DNA of 64,000 nt from Candidatus Melainabacteria bacterium (GCA_013288645.1 JABDBL010000001.1:62001-126000); one strand, 5' to 3'; positions 44,889 to 55,362 are shown, numbered from the stretch's first letter. Program-made: numbers and translations. The notes: a model not told the origin generated them from the letters alone.

Positions 44889-45154
44889 ACAACTTGGATG
44901 GGCGCGTGATTGTAATGGGCTTGTCAAATACCCACGAGCCTTTGCAGTTAGATATTGTGTCATTATTATTAAAGCGCCAGCGTATCATAGGCTCAACTCA
45001 AAACAGTGTTGAACACTTGTATGAAGCGCTTGATTATGCAGCAAAAGGCAAAGTAAAGGTGATGACAGAAACTTTTGCTCTGGCCGACATTGCACAGGCT
45101 TATGAAAAAGTCGCCAAGGGCTCAATTCGTTTTCGGGCAGTGATAACTAATTAG
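44885..45154 (+). pseudogene. C-terminal remnant of a zinc-type alcohol dehydrogenase
   Basis: About 89 residues matching the end of a medium-chain alcohol dehydrogenase: NLDGRVIVMGLSN, then LDIVSLLLKRQRIIGSTQNS, then ALADIAQAYEKVAKG. The N-terminal three quarters are missing and the fragment begins right at the hipA stop codon, so hipBA insertion or a deletion removed them. The base composition switches back to that of the neighbourhood here. No zinc-binding residues remain, so it is not functional. Confidence 0.75.
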
Positions 45155-45163
45155 CTTGCTAAG

Positions 45164-47293
45164 CTACTGAACAGCTTTCACAGCCAGCTTACCTTCCTTG
45201 ATTGAGGCATCCCATTTTGTTGTTTCATCTTCTCGCCAGAACTTGAGGTCGGCAACGGCTGCCCCTACTTGCAGTCCATATAGGGTTAGCTCTGGCAGCC
45301 ATTTTGGCAGGATCGGCTCGACTATTAGCTCCTCTTGCGGGGCATTTGCTTTCAGTCCAAGTATTGCTTGTAATAAGTGAAAAGTAGATCCAGCAGCCCA
45401 GCCTTGAGGTACATTTGCTGACAAGTACTGTACGGGAAAGGCATGCTCGGTTTTTGGGGAGCCTGCGTATAATTCTGGAAGACGATAATTTGCAAAACAA
45501 CTGGCTGCTTCTGAAATATCACGAGCTACTCGAGCTGCTTCAGCAGCAAAACCGTATCGTTTAAAGCCCATTGCAATTATGCCGTTATCGTGAGGCCAAA
45601 TTGAGCCATTATGATAAGAGTTGGGATTATAGGCTGGATTTTTGGACGACAATGTTCTAATTCCCCAACCACTCCACAGATCTGGTTCGAAGAAGCGTGA
45701 TACCACCAGCGGTGCACGTTCCTTCTTGATAATTCCACTCCATAGGCAATGTCCAACATTAGATGCGATTGTTTTAACTGGTTGCTTATCCTTATCCAGG
45801 GCATAGGCGTAAAACTTTATGTCCTCGCACCAAAATTTTTCTTCAAACTGCAACTGTAGTTTTTCGGCCTTTGCTATTAATTGATTTGAAGCGTCCTGAT
45901 CGCCTAAAATAGCAAAAACTTCAGCCATACGCAGCCAGGCGTCATAAACATAACCCTGTAATTCGCATAGAGCCTTTGGTTGTCTAACAATTTTGCCATC
46001 GGGATACATTACGCTATCTCCTGAATCTTTCCAGGCCATATTCTCGTAACCTTTGCTTGATCTGGTTTTGTATTCTTGAAAGCCATCCCCGTCGAGATCA
46101 CCATATTTATCGATCCACTCTAGACATCGAAGAGCCACATCTGCGTGTTTTTCTAATATGCGTTTATCACCTAGCCATTTCCAGGTTTCGTGCAAAACAA
46201 TTAAATAGAGTGGCGTAGCATCTGCAGTACCGTAATATGGAGTGTGAGGAATTTTGTGAAAGTGAGCTAATTCGCCAAAGCGAATCTCATGCAATATTTT
46301 ACCGGGCTGAGCATCGCGCTCATCATCGATTGATTGGGCTTGATACTCTGCTAACCTAGTAAGAGCCCCGGAGGCAAACTGATAATTCACCATCAGACTT
46401 TGTAAGCTAATTATCAGGCTATCCCTACCAAAAATAGTAACATACCACGGCACGCCAGCCGCTGGTAGCCATTCATCTGTGTTGGTAGATTTTGCAGGTA
46501 GACGCAGCGCACCCAGGTCATCTACAGATTGTTTGAAAAGGCGGTAAACATCTTCATTTTGAGAGGTCAATAAAGTTGCATTGTCAGACCATGTTTTATG
46601 CAGGGCCGTCAAGTTCGGCGAATTACAATTCTCTGGCTCCTCGGTAAACTGTGAAGGCTCCGGGTTAATCAATTCATATACATTTGAGGCATGCCAAGAT
46701 TCTCCTGGTGACAATTCTAATTCAAAGGTAATCCTGCCATTGGCAAAATGAATTTTCGAGTTACACTCTTTGATTCTATAGAAAAGGTGTCTTTTAAAAT
46801 TTTGGTTTTCATAGAGCATAGCTAAGACATTATTTTCTTTGCTCCACACTGTTTCAATTTGTCCTCGTCTAATAAACTTATGCGCTCGCACTTCAAAAAT
46901 ATCAGCGAAATCGCAACGCAGAGCAATCTCAAAATTCAACTTGACTCGCTTTTGACTAAAGTTAGTTAATTCGAACTGCTCCGATACATCGTTGCAAATA
47001 TCTCGCACCATAGTAAGTGCTAGGTCGTTCTTATAAATCTTACCGTCTAAAGTCTCAAATTCTTCATTGGTGTAGTGGATGCGTGCCATATGATGATTCA
47101 ATACACTGGATGACAATTTTATCCAGGGCTCACCATTTGCATAAATGCCATAATAACTTAGAAATCGTGTATCGTTGGCAAAAAGCCCTTGCTCGCTTTC
47201 TGCCGCGATTTGTCCAGCGAAATCAGTAACCATAAAAGTATTTCCCTGATTAATTATAAGTACGGGGGGACCTACAGTAATAGCAAGAGTCAT
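45164..47293 (-). CDS. Glycogen debranching enzyme-like amylo-alpha-1,6-glucosidase
   Basis: A 709-residue two-part protein. The N-terminal domain (about 1-230; NQGNTFMVTDFAGQ, FANDTRFLSYYGIYANGE) is the N-terminal domain of the bacterial debranching group. The C-terminal alpha/alpha barrel has FGRDSLIISLQSLM, TPLYLIVLHETWKWLG, DSGDSVMYPDGKI and YNPNSYHNGSIWPHDNG, which carry the acidic residues of GH15/GH63-like glucosidases. It should hydrolyse alpha-1,6-linked branches in glycogen or related glucans, working with MalQ at 22-24 kb. It begins at ATG 47293 with AAGGA six bases upstream. Confidence 0.85.
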   Translation of the reverse strand: MTLAITVGPPVLIINQGNTFMVTDFAGQIAAESEQGLFANDTRFLSYYGIYANGEPWIKLSSSVLNHHMARIHYTNEEFETLDGKIYKNDLALTMVRDICNDVSEQFELTNFSQKRVKLNFEIALRCDFADIFEVRAHKFIRRGQIETVWSKENNVLAMLYENQNFKRHLFYRIKECNSKIHFANGRITFELELSPGESWHASNVYELINPEPSQFTEEPENCNSPNLTALHKTWSDNATLLTSQNEDVYRLFKQSVDDLGALRLPAKSTNTDEWLPAAGVPWYVTIFGRDSLIISLQSLMVNYQFASGALTRLAEYQAQSIDDERDAQPGKILHEIRFGELAHFHKIPHTPYYGTADATPLYLIVLHETWKWLGDKRILEKHADVALRCLEWIDKYGDLDGDGFQEYKTRSSKGYENMAWKDSGDSVMYPDGKIVRQPKALCELQGYVYDAWLRMAEVFAILGDQDASNQLIAKAEKLQLQFEEKFWCEDIKFYAYALDKDKQPVKTIASNVGHCLWSGIIKKERAPLVVSRFFEPDLWSGWGIRTLSSKNPAYNPNSYHNGSIWPHDNGIIAMGFKRYGFAAEAARVARDISEAASCFANYRLPELYAGSPKTEHAFPVQYLSANVPQGWAAGSTFHLLQAILGLKANAPQEELIVEPILPKWLPELTLYGLQVGAAVADLKFWREDETTKWDASIKEGKLAVKAVQ

Positions 47294-47631
47294 CGCATGT
47301 CCTTACTTGAAAGTTGAAGATATTTGGGCAGAAAATATATGGTTTTCAGCCATAGCAATTTTTTGACTTAATCCTTGTGTTGTGCGCAGCATATTTTATT
47401 CAATCGCCAGCTACTAATCTATACTTGACATGATTAGCCTAAATGTTTTTTGGTCCCATAATAGCGATGCAAGCGTTTATCCTGATAGTGAGAATTCAAA
47501 GCGGCGGTAGTTAGGAATCGCCTTCTTGATTTTTACAATCGTATTTTAAGATTTATTTTGAACAAAACCATAGATAATCTGGAGAGCTAAGGCGAAGCCA
47601 GATCTATTTGCCGACTCATCAATACATTCTT
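47294..47631. other. Intergenic, no gene recognised
   Basis: About 338 bases between the debranching-type gene and the aldo/keto reductase gene. It holds the ribosome binding site of the former at its left end. A weak six-pair hairpin ATCTGG/CCAGAT downstream of the reductase lacks a T run. A TTGACA at about 47424 has no matching -10 at normal distance. Nothing else is supported. Confidence 0.4.
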
Positions 47632-48621
<990 letters not shown>

Positions 48622-48688
48622 ATCCTTCCCCCTCACTATCAGAATTGTGCTAATAAAAATTCTATTGTCGACTTAATAGTGATACTCT

Positions 48689-48955
48689 CTAGGCTTTTGT
48701 ATCCAGGCTCTCGCCTTTGCAGATGCGAAGGTAATTGGCACTCACGTTCGGACCGGTGGCTGGACTATCGCAGTGTAATTGTTGGAAAAGATCAAGTGGA
48801 ATAATTCGTGTTTTCCCTTCTTTGTGCAATTTGCTGGGATAAAGAAGTATTGGTACTGGAGATAATTGTGGATTCACTGCCGAGGTGTATTCGTGATAAA
48901 GAGCGTTGGCGGTTAGACTGGTTTTTTCTGGCGTGGTTGTTTTTGTCGTGATAGT
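48689..48955 (-). pseudogene. Possible N-terminal fragment of a cupin-like protein
   Basis: An open frame of about 88 codons on the minus strand reads NALYHEYTSAVNPQLSPVPI, then KEGKTRIIPLDLFQ and SPATGPNVSANYLRI, and ends abruptly. It has no ATG and no downstream partner. The layout recalls the start of cupin-type proteins with a conserved PATGPN segment before the barrel, but this is uncertain. It could also be a coincidental open frame. The region 48956-49232 shows no other gene. Confidence 0.3.
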
Positions 48956-49232
48956 CTAGTCCTTCTTGTATGCAGGCTTGTATTCAGGGTACATGGGCGC
49001 TTCATACTTGCCATGAGTTTTTACCTCCATTACGAGCCAGTTATAATAATAGGCTATGGAACGTACTTGTTCATGAGATCCCTTTGTGGTAATTTATCCG
49101 TCATTGCTGGACCTCATAGTGGCGATTAGATTATACATTTAAGTAGTCCATGATAAGGCAAGCGCTGCCCCTTGACTTTGCGGCTTTCAATGCAGAGTAC
49201 GCTATCTTCAAATTAGTTAGATGATTCGATAA

Positions 49233-49648
49233 TCATTTGCAGCTGACTATGAAGATTCAAAACACACTACTAAAGAAGAAATTATTAGGCGTATAGAACC
49301 TTTGAACAATTCATTTGTATTAGGTGCTTTTGTGCCTGAATTGATTGGCATGCTTGGCTTCTATCAAGGACAAGGCGCCAAAGTTAAGCACAAGGGTAAT
49401 ATGTGGGGAATGTTTGTCGAGCCATCATTTCGGGGTAGAGGAATGGGCCGGGCAATCATGACTGAAGCACTCACCTTATTAATAGGAATAGGGAATTAGA
49501 AGTAGTGTCGCTAAATGTAGTGAGCACAAAGAATTCCGCACGTTCTCTATATTTGTCTGTGGGCTTTGAAATTTACGGCTTAGAGCCTCGAGTCTTGAAA
49601 ATCGATGGTCAATACTTTGATAAAGAATTGATGGAATTAAGACTGTAG
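49233..49648 (+). pseudogene. GNAT acetyltransferase, frameshifted and N-terminally truncated
   Basis: Two frames together make an acetyltransferase. The first has SFAADYEDSKHTTKEEIIRR, NSFVLGAFVPELIGMLGFY, and the acetyl-CoA loop VEPSFRGRGMGRAIMTEAL. After about 49480-49495 the frame changes and continues with LEVVSLNVVSTKNSARSLYL, SVGFEIYGLEPRVLKI and a natural end ELMELRL. The shift lies in a short direct repeat (AATAGG twice). The first strand is missing or scrambled upstream of 49233. The reading fits N-acetyltransferases of the RimI-like superfamily, no longer functional as one chain. Confidence 0.75.
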
Positions 49649-49952
49649 AGCAGCTCCTACTAGGCATTTAGAAGAATTAGCAAAGCCTAGGTATTTAAGA
49701 GAATTGATCAAGTTAAGACAGGCGAGTGGCTTTCCATAAGCATTTACGGGTTTTTATAGCCGAAGACGCTGATACACAGGCGCTCCTATACATTTATATA
49801 GGGACACTTATAGGCAGAAATCGGTTAATCGGTGAATAATCGTAATAGGGGTAACGTAATTTTCGTTAGCTCAAAAAATGAACGGTCCATGCAGGAAAGT
49901 AACGAATTTTGGGTATATATGGTTCACGTAGGTTTTGACGGAGGTGTCGAGA

Positions 49953-50468
49953 GTGATTGCTGAAGAGAGGTTAACCGACTCGGCGCTTAAGCAAATAGAA
50001 AGGGAAAGTTATGCCTTTTTTGCTAAACTTTACCCCCGTCGATTTTGTGAAAAGACACGGAGCAAAGAAACAGAGTACATTCGTTGGCTGCTGGCCACAA
50101 ATCCAAACACCCCGGCACCGATTTTAGATCGGTTGGCTAGTGAGGATATTGTTTCTTTGTTGGAGCGCATTGCTGAACATCCACGTACCCGCCAAGCTAC
50201 ATTGGCTAGGCTGGCCACACACGAAAATCCACGTGTAAGAGCTGCCGTAGCAGAAAATCCTAACATAGACAAGAAAACAATGTGGCGCTTAGCAGGAGAC
50301 ATTCATCCTGATGTGCGGCTCAGATTAGCAGAAGGCTATTCTATCCCCGTTGCTATTTTGCAAGCATTAGCTCAAGACGATAATCCTTATGTGCAAAACC
50401 GAGCTAGAAAAACATTGAATCGTCTGGATCAGCCAATGGTTGTATCTTTGTCGGTAGGCTGCTGTTAA
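49953..50468 (+). CDS. Leucine-rich-variant (LRV) repeat protein
   Basis: A 171-residue soluble protein. From about residue 45 on it has repeats of the LRV type: LLATNPNTPAPILDRLASED, IAEHPRTRQATLARLAT, VAENPNIDKKTMWRLAGD and LAEGYSIPVAILQALAQD, each with a proline and a VR dipeptide spacing. Such repeats form a solenoid for protein contacts. The start was set at GTG 49953 because GGAGG lies eight bases upstream; an in-frame TTG at 49935 would precede that site. Its partner is unknown. The adjacent 49649-49952 shows no gene. Confidence 0.78.
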   Translation: MIAEERLTDSALKQIERESYAFFAKLYPRRFCEKTRSKETEYIRWLLATNPNTPAPILDRLASEDIVSLLERIAEHPRTRQATLARLATHENPRVRAAVAENPNIDKKTMWRLAGDIHPDVRLRLAEGYSIPVAILQALAQDDNPYVQNRARKTLNRLDQPMVVSLSVGCC

Positions 50469-50470
50469 AT

Positions 50471-51280
50471 CTAGCGGCAGCGAGATCTTAATAAGCGGTT
50501 TATTTCGGCTTGAACGTCGCCTTCTGCCCGTAAGGCTATTTTCTTGGCTTTCTCTTGTATGTCTTCTCTATCTTTAGCAAGGTTGTAGCTTAAGGCCGGC
50601 ATGATCTTCATTTTCCACGGTACTGGCAGAGCGGCTAGATTAAACGGAAAAGATAACCAAGGAAAAAATTGTGTGATAGGAAAAACCTTGCTGTTAAAAA
50701 ACTGAGAGAAAAAATTGCTATTGTCTAAAACCAGATGAGCTTCATCTACACCCAATGTAGCTAAAGGATAAATAGGGACGTGAAGCTCAACAGCCGGCAA
50801 AAACTTAGTCCAATCAAAACGCTTAGTTCTGTTTTGCGTAGATTTTGTTTTACCAACTACCTTATTGTCCTCAGGGAAAATAACTATTATTTCGCCTTTT
50901 TCTAGGAGTTGTTTAGCATTATCATAAGACCAAGGAACGAAGTTAAGGTTATGTAAGTAAGAATTTAATTTTTTATTCTCAGTATGATTACTATCTATAA
51001 GAGTGTAGACAGTTCTATGTTTGTTCTTTTTTTCAATGAGAGCATAGATAAGCATCAAAGCTGGCCAAGGAATGTAACCGCTGGTGTTGCCTACTATAAG
51101 CGCGGGACCATTGTCGGGCAAACAGTCAAGACCGGTTGTTTCGACGTGCCACAATATTTGGTATAAGAATTTAAGAATAGATTCTAAGTAAGTCGATTCT
51201 CGATCAACGGTTGTCTCATTGTTAACAGTTTCTTGGTTAACAATGTCTTGATTAGCAAGCTCTTGCATCTCTTCTTGCAT
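50471..51280 (-). CDS. Acyltransferase-like protein with lost HX4D motif
   Basis: A 269-residue relative of the PlsC family next to and downstream of the intact member at 51281. In place of the catalytic NHSGLLPID of its neighbour it has NTSGYIPWP, so both His and Asp are gone; a second conserved block reads IVIFPEDNKVVG instead of PEG. It therefore is probably not an acyltransferase, but may regulate or bind like one. The ATG immediately follows the TAG stop codon of the upstream gene, so translation is likely coupled. Confidence 0.72.
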   Translation of the reverse strand: MQEEMQELANQDIVNQETVNNETTVDRESTYLESILKFLYQILWHVETTGLDCLPDNGPALIVGNTSGYIPWPALMLIYALIEKKNKHRTVYTLIDSNHTENKKLNSYLHNLNFVPWSYDNAKQLLEKGEIIVIFPEDNKVVGKTKSTQNRTKRFDWTKFLPAVELHVPIYPLATLGVDEAHLVLDNSNFFSQFFNSKVFPITQFFPWLSFPFNLAALPVPWKMKIMPALSYNLAKDREDIQEKAKKIALRAEGDVQAEINRLLRSRCR

Positions 51281-52159
51281 CTAGTGATCATCCCAACCAG
51301 TAAAAAGTGTTTTACGTCTATCGAATAGATCATTTAAATCTCTTTGAATTTCATATTGGATGTCTCTGGCTATTTCTCTTACCAGTTTTCTATCATGAGC
51401 TTTTTCGGGAGGATAGTCTAACTTGATGGGCTTATGGATATTAATAAACCATTTTACTGGCAAAGGTGTCATCCATAGTGGAAAAGGTAGCCAAGGAAAG
51501 GCTGGCGTAATAGGAAAAAATGGTAAGTGCAGAAACTGAGCCATTTTTGGCAGACTCATGATATTAGGAAATATTTCGTCACCACCTACGGTGGCAACAG
51601 GAATTATAGGTATCTGTCCAGAAATAGCTAATTTGACAAAACCAGGATGAAAATCGACTACTCGATAACGATCTTTAAATGTTTTGCCTACTCCACGTAT
51701 GCCTTCGGGATAAAGTCCAATTAATTCGTCATTCTTTAATAGCTTGTCTGCTATTTCTAATGAGGCTCTTACTTGTCCGGTCCTGCGCATCCAACCGCCA
51801 AGCAAAGGAAGATGAAAGAACCAATCGGTGATCAAATAACGAATGCGGCGAGGAGAGGGATGAGAATTGCACATAGCCATTGACATCATCGCGCCGTCAA
51901 TAGGAAGCAGTCCTGAATGGTTGCCCACGATAAGCGCGCTGCCCTTGCCGGGAATATTTTCGATGCCCTGCACAGTGACTTTGAAGTAGTCTTCAAAACA
52001 AAAGCGAAAGAAAGGTTCCCACTGTGCCCAAGTATTTAAATCAAAGCCAAACCCATCTATTTTATCAGCATAACGCTCAAAAAAAACAGGATTGCGTCGA
52101 TGCAAGGCTTGCACTGGACTTTCATTTACTAACGTTTTAAGATGCGTCCAATTAACCAC
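51281..52159 (-). CDS. PlsC-like acyltransferase
   Basis: A 292-residue lysophospholipid or 1-acylglycerol-phosphate acyltransferase type protein. The catalytic HX4D motif is VGNHSGLLPID, and the second block is GLYPEGIRGVGKTF. These enzymes acylate lysophosphatidic acid or related acceptors at the membrane. The GTG start lies within the 3' end of the small membrane gene (52129-52320), with AGGAG about 12 bases upstream. A long hydrophobic stretch is not seen, so it is probably a peripheral membrane protein. Second in a run of three genes. Confidence 0.85.
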   Translation of the reverse strand: MVNWTHLKTLVNESPVQALHRRNPVFFERYADKIDGFGFDLNTWAQWEPFFRFCFEDYFKVTVQGIENIPGKGSALIVGNHSGLLPIDGAMMSMAMCNSHPSPRRIRYLITDWFFHLPLLGGWMRRTGQVRASLEIADKLLKNDELIGLYPEGIRGVGKTFKDRYRVVDFHPGFVKLAISGQIPIIPVATVGGDEIFPNIMSLPKMAQFLHLPFFPITPAFPWLPFPLWMTPLPVKWFINIHKPIKLDYPPEKAHDRKLVREIARDIQYEIQRDLNDLFDRRKTLFTGWDDH

Positions 52160-52320
52160 AGAAAACCAAATACTCCTGGTCCGTAACAGATAAACCCAAT
52201 AAATTTTTTAAATATGGCTTTTAAAGGTTCGCCATAAGTAGTAATGATCTTATTGTCATTGCCGTTCACTTCTTTCGCAGTTTCGATATTTTTATTTTCA
52301 GTTAAATTATATTGTTCCAT
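52129..52320 (-). CDS. Small membrane protein upstream of acyltransferases
   Basis: A 63-residue protein with a polar N-terminus (QYNLTENKNIETAKEVNGND) and one C-terminal hydrophobic segment (GFICYGPGVFGFLWLIG) ending in KR. The reading frame overlaps the acyltransferase start by 31 bases, suggesting translational coupling and a shared role in membrane lipid handling. No family recognised. The ATG has no strong ribosome binding site. Confidence 0.5.
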   Translation of the reverse strand: MEQYNLTENKNIETAKEVNGNDNKIITTYGEPLKAIFKKFIGFICYGPGVFGFLWLIGRILKR

Positions 52321-52484
52321 GGTTTTTCATTATCTAATAAGTATTATTATATATGCCAGTAGTATAAACATTTTTCAGTAAAAGAGCGCTTAATCATGCT
52401 TCAAAGGTAAAAATGTAAAATTAGAAACCTTAAACAAAGAAAGCAATTCGTCTTAAAAAAGGATAAAATAAATGGTTGAGCGAA

Positions 52485-52680
52485 CGGCGCTGGTGAAGCG
52501 GCGGCAGCGAAACGAATTAGGATACGCGCGTTGAGCCGAGCAGCGCGAAGGCGAGGCAGCGCTTAAATATAAGGAGAGTTACGACTAAGTGGAGTGAAGG
52601 ACGACGGTGAGGCGTCCGCAACGGAACGAATCAAGGATACGCGCGTTGAGCCGAGCAGCGCGAAGGCGAGGCAGCGCTTA
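52485..52680 (-). repeat. GC-rich tandem repeat, locus 2 (two units, inverted)
   Basis: The unit of the repeat at 25094 occurs here in reverse orientation at 52521-52565 and 52634-52680, with period 113. On the minus strand each reads AAGCGCTGCCTCGCCTTCGC, G instead of A, then TGCTCGGCTCAACGCGCGTATC. The flank (52489-52520) also matches the sequence downstream of unit 1 at locus 1. The other gene-free DNA at 52321-52484 and 52681-52761 shows nothing except the ribosome binding site for ybaB. Confidence 0.85.
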
Positions 52681-52761
52681 AATAAAGTCTGCTAAAGCCT
52701 ATAATATGAAAAACGGGCAATTAAGCCGATGGGAATTCAATCGGCCGGTTAAGGAGAAGTG

Positions 52762-53088
52762 ATGCAGCCAGATCTTAATGACATGATGCGCAATGTGCAG
52801 AAAATGCAAGAAGCTATGGAAAAATTACAAGGTGAATTAGCAGCAACAGTTGTTGAGGGCACAGCTGGCGGTGGTGCTGTGAAAATTTCCTGCACAGGTG
52901 AATTGGAGTTTCAAAGCGTTAAAATACAAGCAGATGCTGTAGACATAAATGACACCGGTACGCTAGAAGATCTAGTATTGACCGCCATAAAAGATGCTTG
53001 TATTAAGGCTAAAAATCTTGGTCGTGATAAGATGGGGCGTTCGATGAGCGACAGCGGTATTCAGCTGCCCCCTGGCTTTGGGTTCTGA
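52762..53088 (+). CDS. YbaB/EbfC nucleoid-associated protein
   Basis: A 108-residue DNA-binding protein with typical YbaB pattern: coiled N-terminus (NDMMRNVQKMQEAMEKLQ), then VEGTAGGGAVKISCTGELEF and the helical end DACIKAKNLGRDKM. It binds DNA nonspecifically as a dimer and is nearly always near recR, as here, 44 bases upstream. ATG 52762 was preferred over the GTG before it because AAGGAG lies five bases upstream. Role in DNA repair or nucleoid structure. Confidence 0.93.
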   Translation: MQPDLNDMMRNVQKMQEAMEKLQGELAATVVEGTAGGGAVKISCTGELEFQSVKIQADAVDINDTGTLEDLVLTAIKDACIKAKNLGRDKMGRSMSDSGIQLPPGFGF

Positions 53089-53132
53089 AGCCTGCCATAA
53101 TCTATTTACGGAAATGTCGATAATTAAAAGTG

Positions 53133-53729
53133 ATGTATTACACGCCCCCGTTAGCAAAACTAATCGAGGAATTTCAAAGATTTCCTGGCGTTGGTCCCAA
53201 ATCTGCTCAGCGAATGGCCTTTTATGTTCTAGGCATGAGTAGTGATTCAGTGAGAGGATTTGCCGATGCTCTTGTTGAAGCAAAAGATAAAATTCGCAAC
53301 TGCAGTAACTGTTTCCATCTATCTGCTTTTGATCCTTGCGAAATTTGTATCAATGAAAAAAGAGAGCGACAAACGATCTGCGTTGTAGCAGAATCAAAAG
53401 ATGTAATTGCTCTTGAACGGACAGCAGAATTTAAAGGTTTGTATCATGTGCTAGGCGGGCTAATTTCTCCCATGGAAGGAAAAGGTCCAGATCAACTTAC
53501 TGTGCGTAAATTATTGAATCGCGTACAAGGTGCAGAAGTAAATGAAATAATTTTGGCCATTAATCCTACGATTGAAGGGGATACTACAGTTTTGTATTTG
53601 AGTAAATTGCTCAAGCCGCTTGGAGCGCACGTTACTCGCATTGCTTTTGGCCTGCCTGTTGGCTCAGATCTTGAGTATGCCGATGACTCCACTTTAAGCA
53701 AAGCTTTAGAAGGCAGGCGAGAGGTTTAG
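53133..53729 (+). CDS. recR: Recombination mediator RecR
   Basis: A 198-residue DNA repair protein that helps load RecA at gaps, together with RecF and RecO. The N-terminal helix-hairpin-helix ([18 protein letters not shown]), the zinc finger with four Cys ([16 protein letters not shown]), the Toprim segment ([25 protein letters not shown]) and the C-terminal [15 protein letters not shown] are all present. It follows ybaB and is followed after five bases by the LolA-like gene. Start ATG 53133, with GTG three bases earlier as alternative. Confidence 0.97.
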   Translation: MYYTPPLAKLIEEFQRFPGVGPKSAQRMAFYVLGMSSDSVRGFADALVEAKDKIRNCSNCFHLSAFDPCEICINEKRERQTICVVAESKDVIALERTAEFKGLYHVLGGLISPMEGKGPDQLTVRKLLNRVQGAEVNEIILAINPTIEGDTTVLYLSKLLKPLGAHVTRIAFGLPVGSDLEYADDSTLSKALEGRREV

Positions 53730-53734
53730 GGCTA

Positions 53735-54457
53735 ATGCAATTTTTTACCCGCTTTGCAATATTGGCTGCCTTATTTTTTATGTGGGCACTGAATGCTAAC
53801 GCTGCTGTACCTGATTTAAATGGGGACGAGAGCTTGAAGGAAAAACTGACAAGTGATGGTAAAAAACAAGCAGAGCAAATTTACAAGTCTCTTTCAGATC
53901 TTAAGGACTATAAATATGAATCGATTCTATATATGTGTAAGCCAGAACCCCTAGAGTCTGGAGCAGGTATTTACTTTTTCAAAAGACCAAATTTAATTCG
54001 ATTGCAAATCAAATCGCATGGATTAAAAGACGGTACTGTTGTTGTACGGCAACCAGATGGACGGATTCGGGTGGCTGGTGGTCCCAAATTGCGCTTTTTG
54101 AAAATGAACGTTCAAGAAGACTCAAGAGTATTGCAAACGCCCAATGGCTATAATGTGGTTAAGTCGGACTTGGCCAGTTTATTTGCTACAGTGACAGCAG
54201 CGCTGGCAAATGGAAGTAAAGCTCAGACAACTGCAACGCCTATATCTCTAAATAGGTTCAAGCAGAATGTGACTGTTTTACAATTGGTAAAACCTGATGG
54301 TGGAACAGAATTAATTACTGACCGTATTTTTATAGATCCGCAAACCGATGCTCCGGTGGAATGGGATGTCTTCCGCAATGGAGACAGATATTCAATTACT
54401 GTATTTGAGAATTTCAACGCTAATATGGGACTACAAGATGATCAGTTTAAATTGTGA
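53735..54457 (+). CDS. LolA-like periplasmic protein
   Basis: A 240-residue exported protein with signal peptide (RFAILAALFFMWALNANAA). The mature domain fits the LolA/LolB-like half-barrel: YKYESILYMCKPE, AGIYFFKRPNLIRLQIKS, DGRIRVAGGPK and a C-terminal IDPQTDAPVEWDVFRNGDRYS. LolA carries lipoproteins across the periplasm; related members have other cargo, and the Arg that binds acyl chains is not obvious here. It comes right after recR in the same transcript. A cell with an outer membrane is implied but not proven. Confidence 0.65.
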   Translation: MQFFTRFAILAALFFMWALNANAAVPDLNGDESLKEKLTSDGKKQAEQIYKSLSDLKDYKYESILYMCKPEPLESGAGIYFFKRPNLIRLQIKSHGLKDGTVVVRQPDGRIRVAGGPKLRFLKMNVQEDSRVLQTPNGYNVVKSDLASLFATVTAALANGSKAQTTATPISLNRFKQNVTVLQLVKPDGGTELITDRIFIDPQTDAPVEWDVFRNGDRYSITVFENFNANMGLQDDQFKL

Positions 54458-54465
54458 GAATAAAA

Positions 54466-55188
54466 ATGACTAACAAATTTGTATTATGCTTCACTAGTAT
54501 TGCTCTAATATTATTTGGACTAGTATTTCTGGGACAACAAGCTAGTTCAGCGATTGCTACTAATATGCCAAGCGATTTGCCAAAAGAAAGTAGCGACGGA
54601 ACTGGTTCTGCTAGCTCCGCTGGCTCCAGTTTAGACAAATCCAAGATCCTCACCCTAAATTTTTTAAGAGATACCGGATTGTCTCTTCAACAAATACAAC
54701 AGCAGTCAATCAATATTTATTTAGAGGTTACGCGTAAAGATGTTCAGCCTGAAGATAAGGCTATTCTTGCTTACCCCAAATCAATTTCAGATAAAGCACT
54801 TTTGAAGACTTCTTGTTATTTGCCGCCGCGGCCGGAACGGCTGTATGTTTTTGTGAGCACCATGGAACCAATTGTTCATATTTTTGCTGAGGACGTTAAT
54901 GATACCAAAGCTGGTGTAACAAGAGTGTTTGTACCCAAAGCAATCAAAGCAGAACTGTCACCATTGTGGCAAGACTGGGCTAATGGAATTCAAAACTTGA
55001 ATGAACACATAAGCGCAGTCTATCAATTAGCAAATGAAGAGAAACCCGACAATATTGCTATCGGCAAACATGCTGTGGCAATGTATAACATTGGCAATAA
55101 CTTAGAAAGTACGCTGGAAATGACTGTCGAAAAAATTCGAAAATCGGAGCGTCAAGGAATTCAGTCTGAGCCAGTAGGCATTCAGTAG
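54466..55188 (+). CDS. Secreted hypothetical protein
   Basis: A 240-residue exported protein with signal peptide (FVLCFTSIALILFGLVFLGQQASSA). The mature part has LNFLRDTGLSLQQIQQQ, YLPPRPERLYVFVSTMEPIV and RVFVPKAIKAELSPLWQDW. No family recognised. ATG 54466 is used; a GTG at 54454 overlaps the LolA-like stop codon by four bases and could couple translation. It ends the ybaB-recR-lolA-like run. Confidence 0.55.
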   Translation: MTNKFVLCFTSIALILFGLVFLGQQASSAIATNMPSDLPKESSDGTGSASSAGSSLDKSKILTLNFLRDTGLSLQQIQQQSINIYLEVTRKDVQPEDKAILAYPKSISDKALLKTSCYLPPRPERLYVFVSTMEPIVHIFAEDVNDTKAGVTRVFVPKAIKAELSPLWQDWANGIQNLNEHISAVYQLANEEKPDNIAIGKHAVAMYNIGNNLESTLEMTVEKIRKSERQGIQSEPVGIQ

Positions 55189-55362
55189 ATTAAACGCATT
55201 AATGCGACAGAGATTAGACCTGATAGTTTTGTAATTGTGTTTAGTAATGCGATCTCGCAGGAGAATTACCTTTATATATGATACGTAATAATTGGTAGCC
55301 AAAAATAAATATTGAGCAGGAAGAATTATATAGTTGCAAGATAAAATGATAATTGGTCTCTA

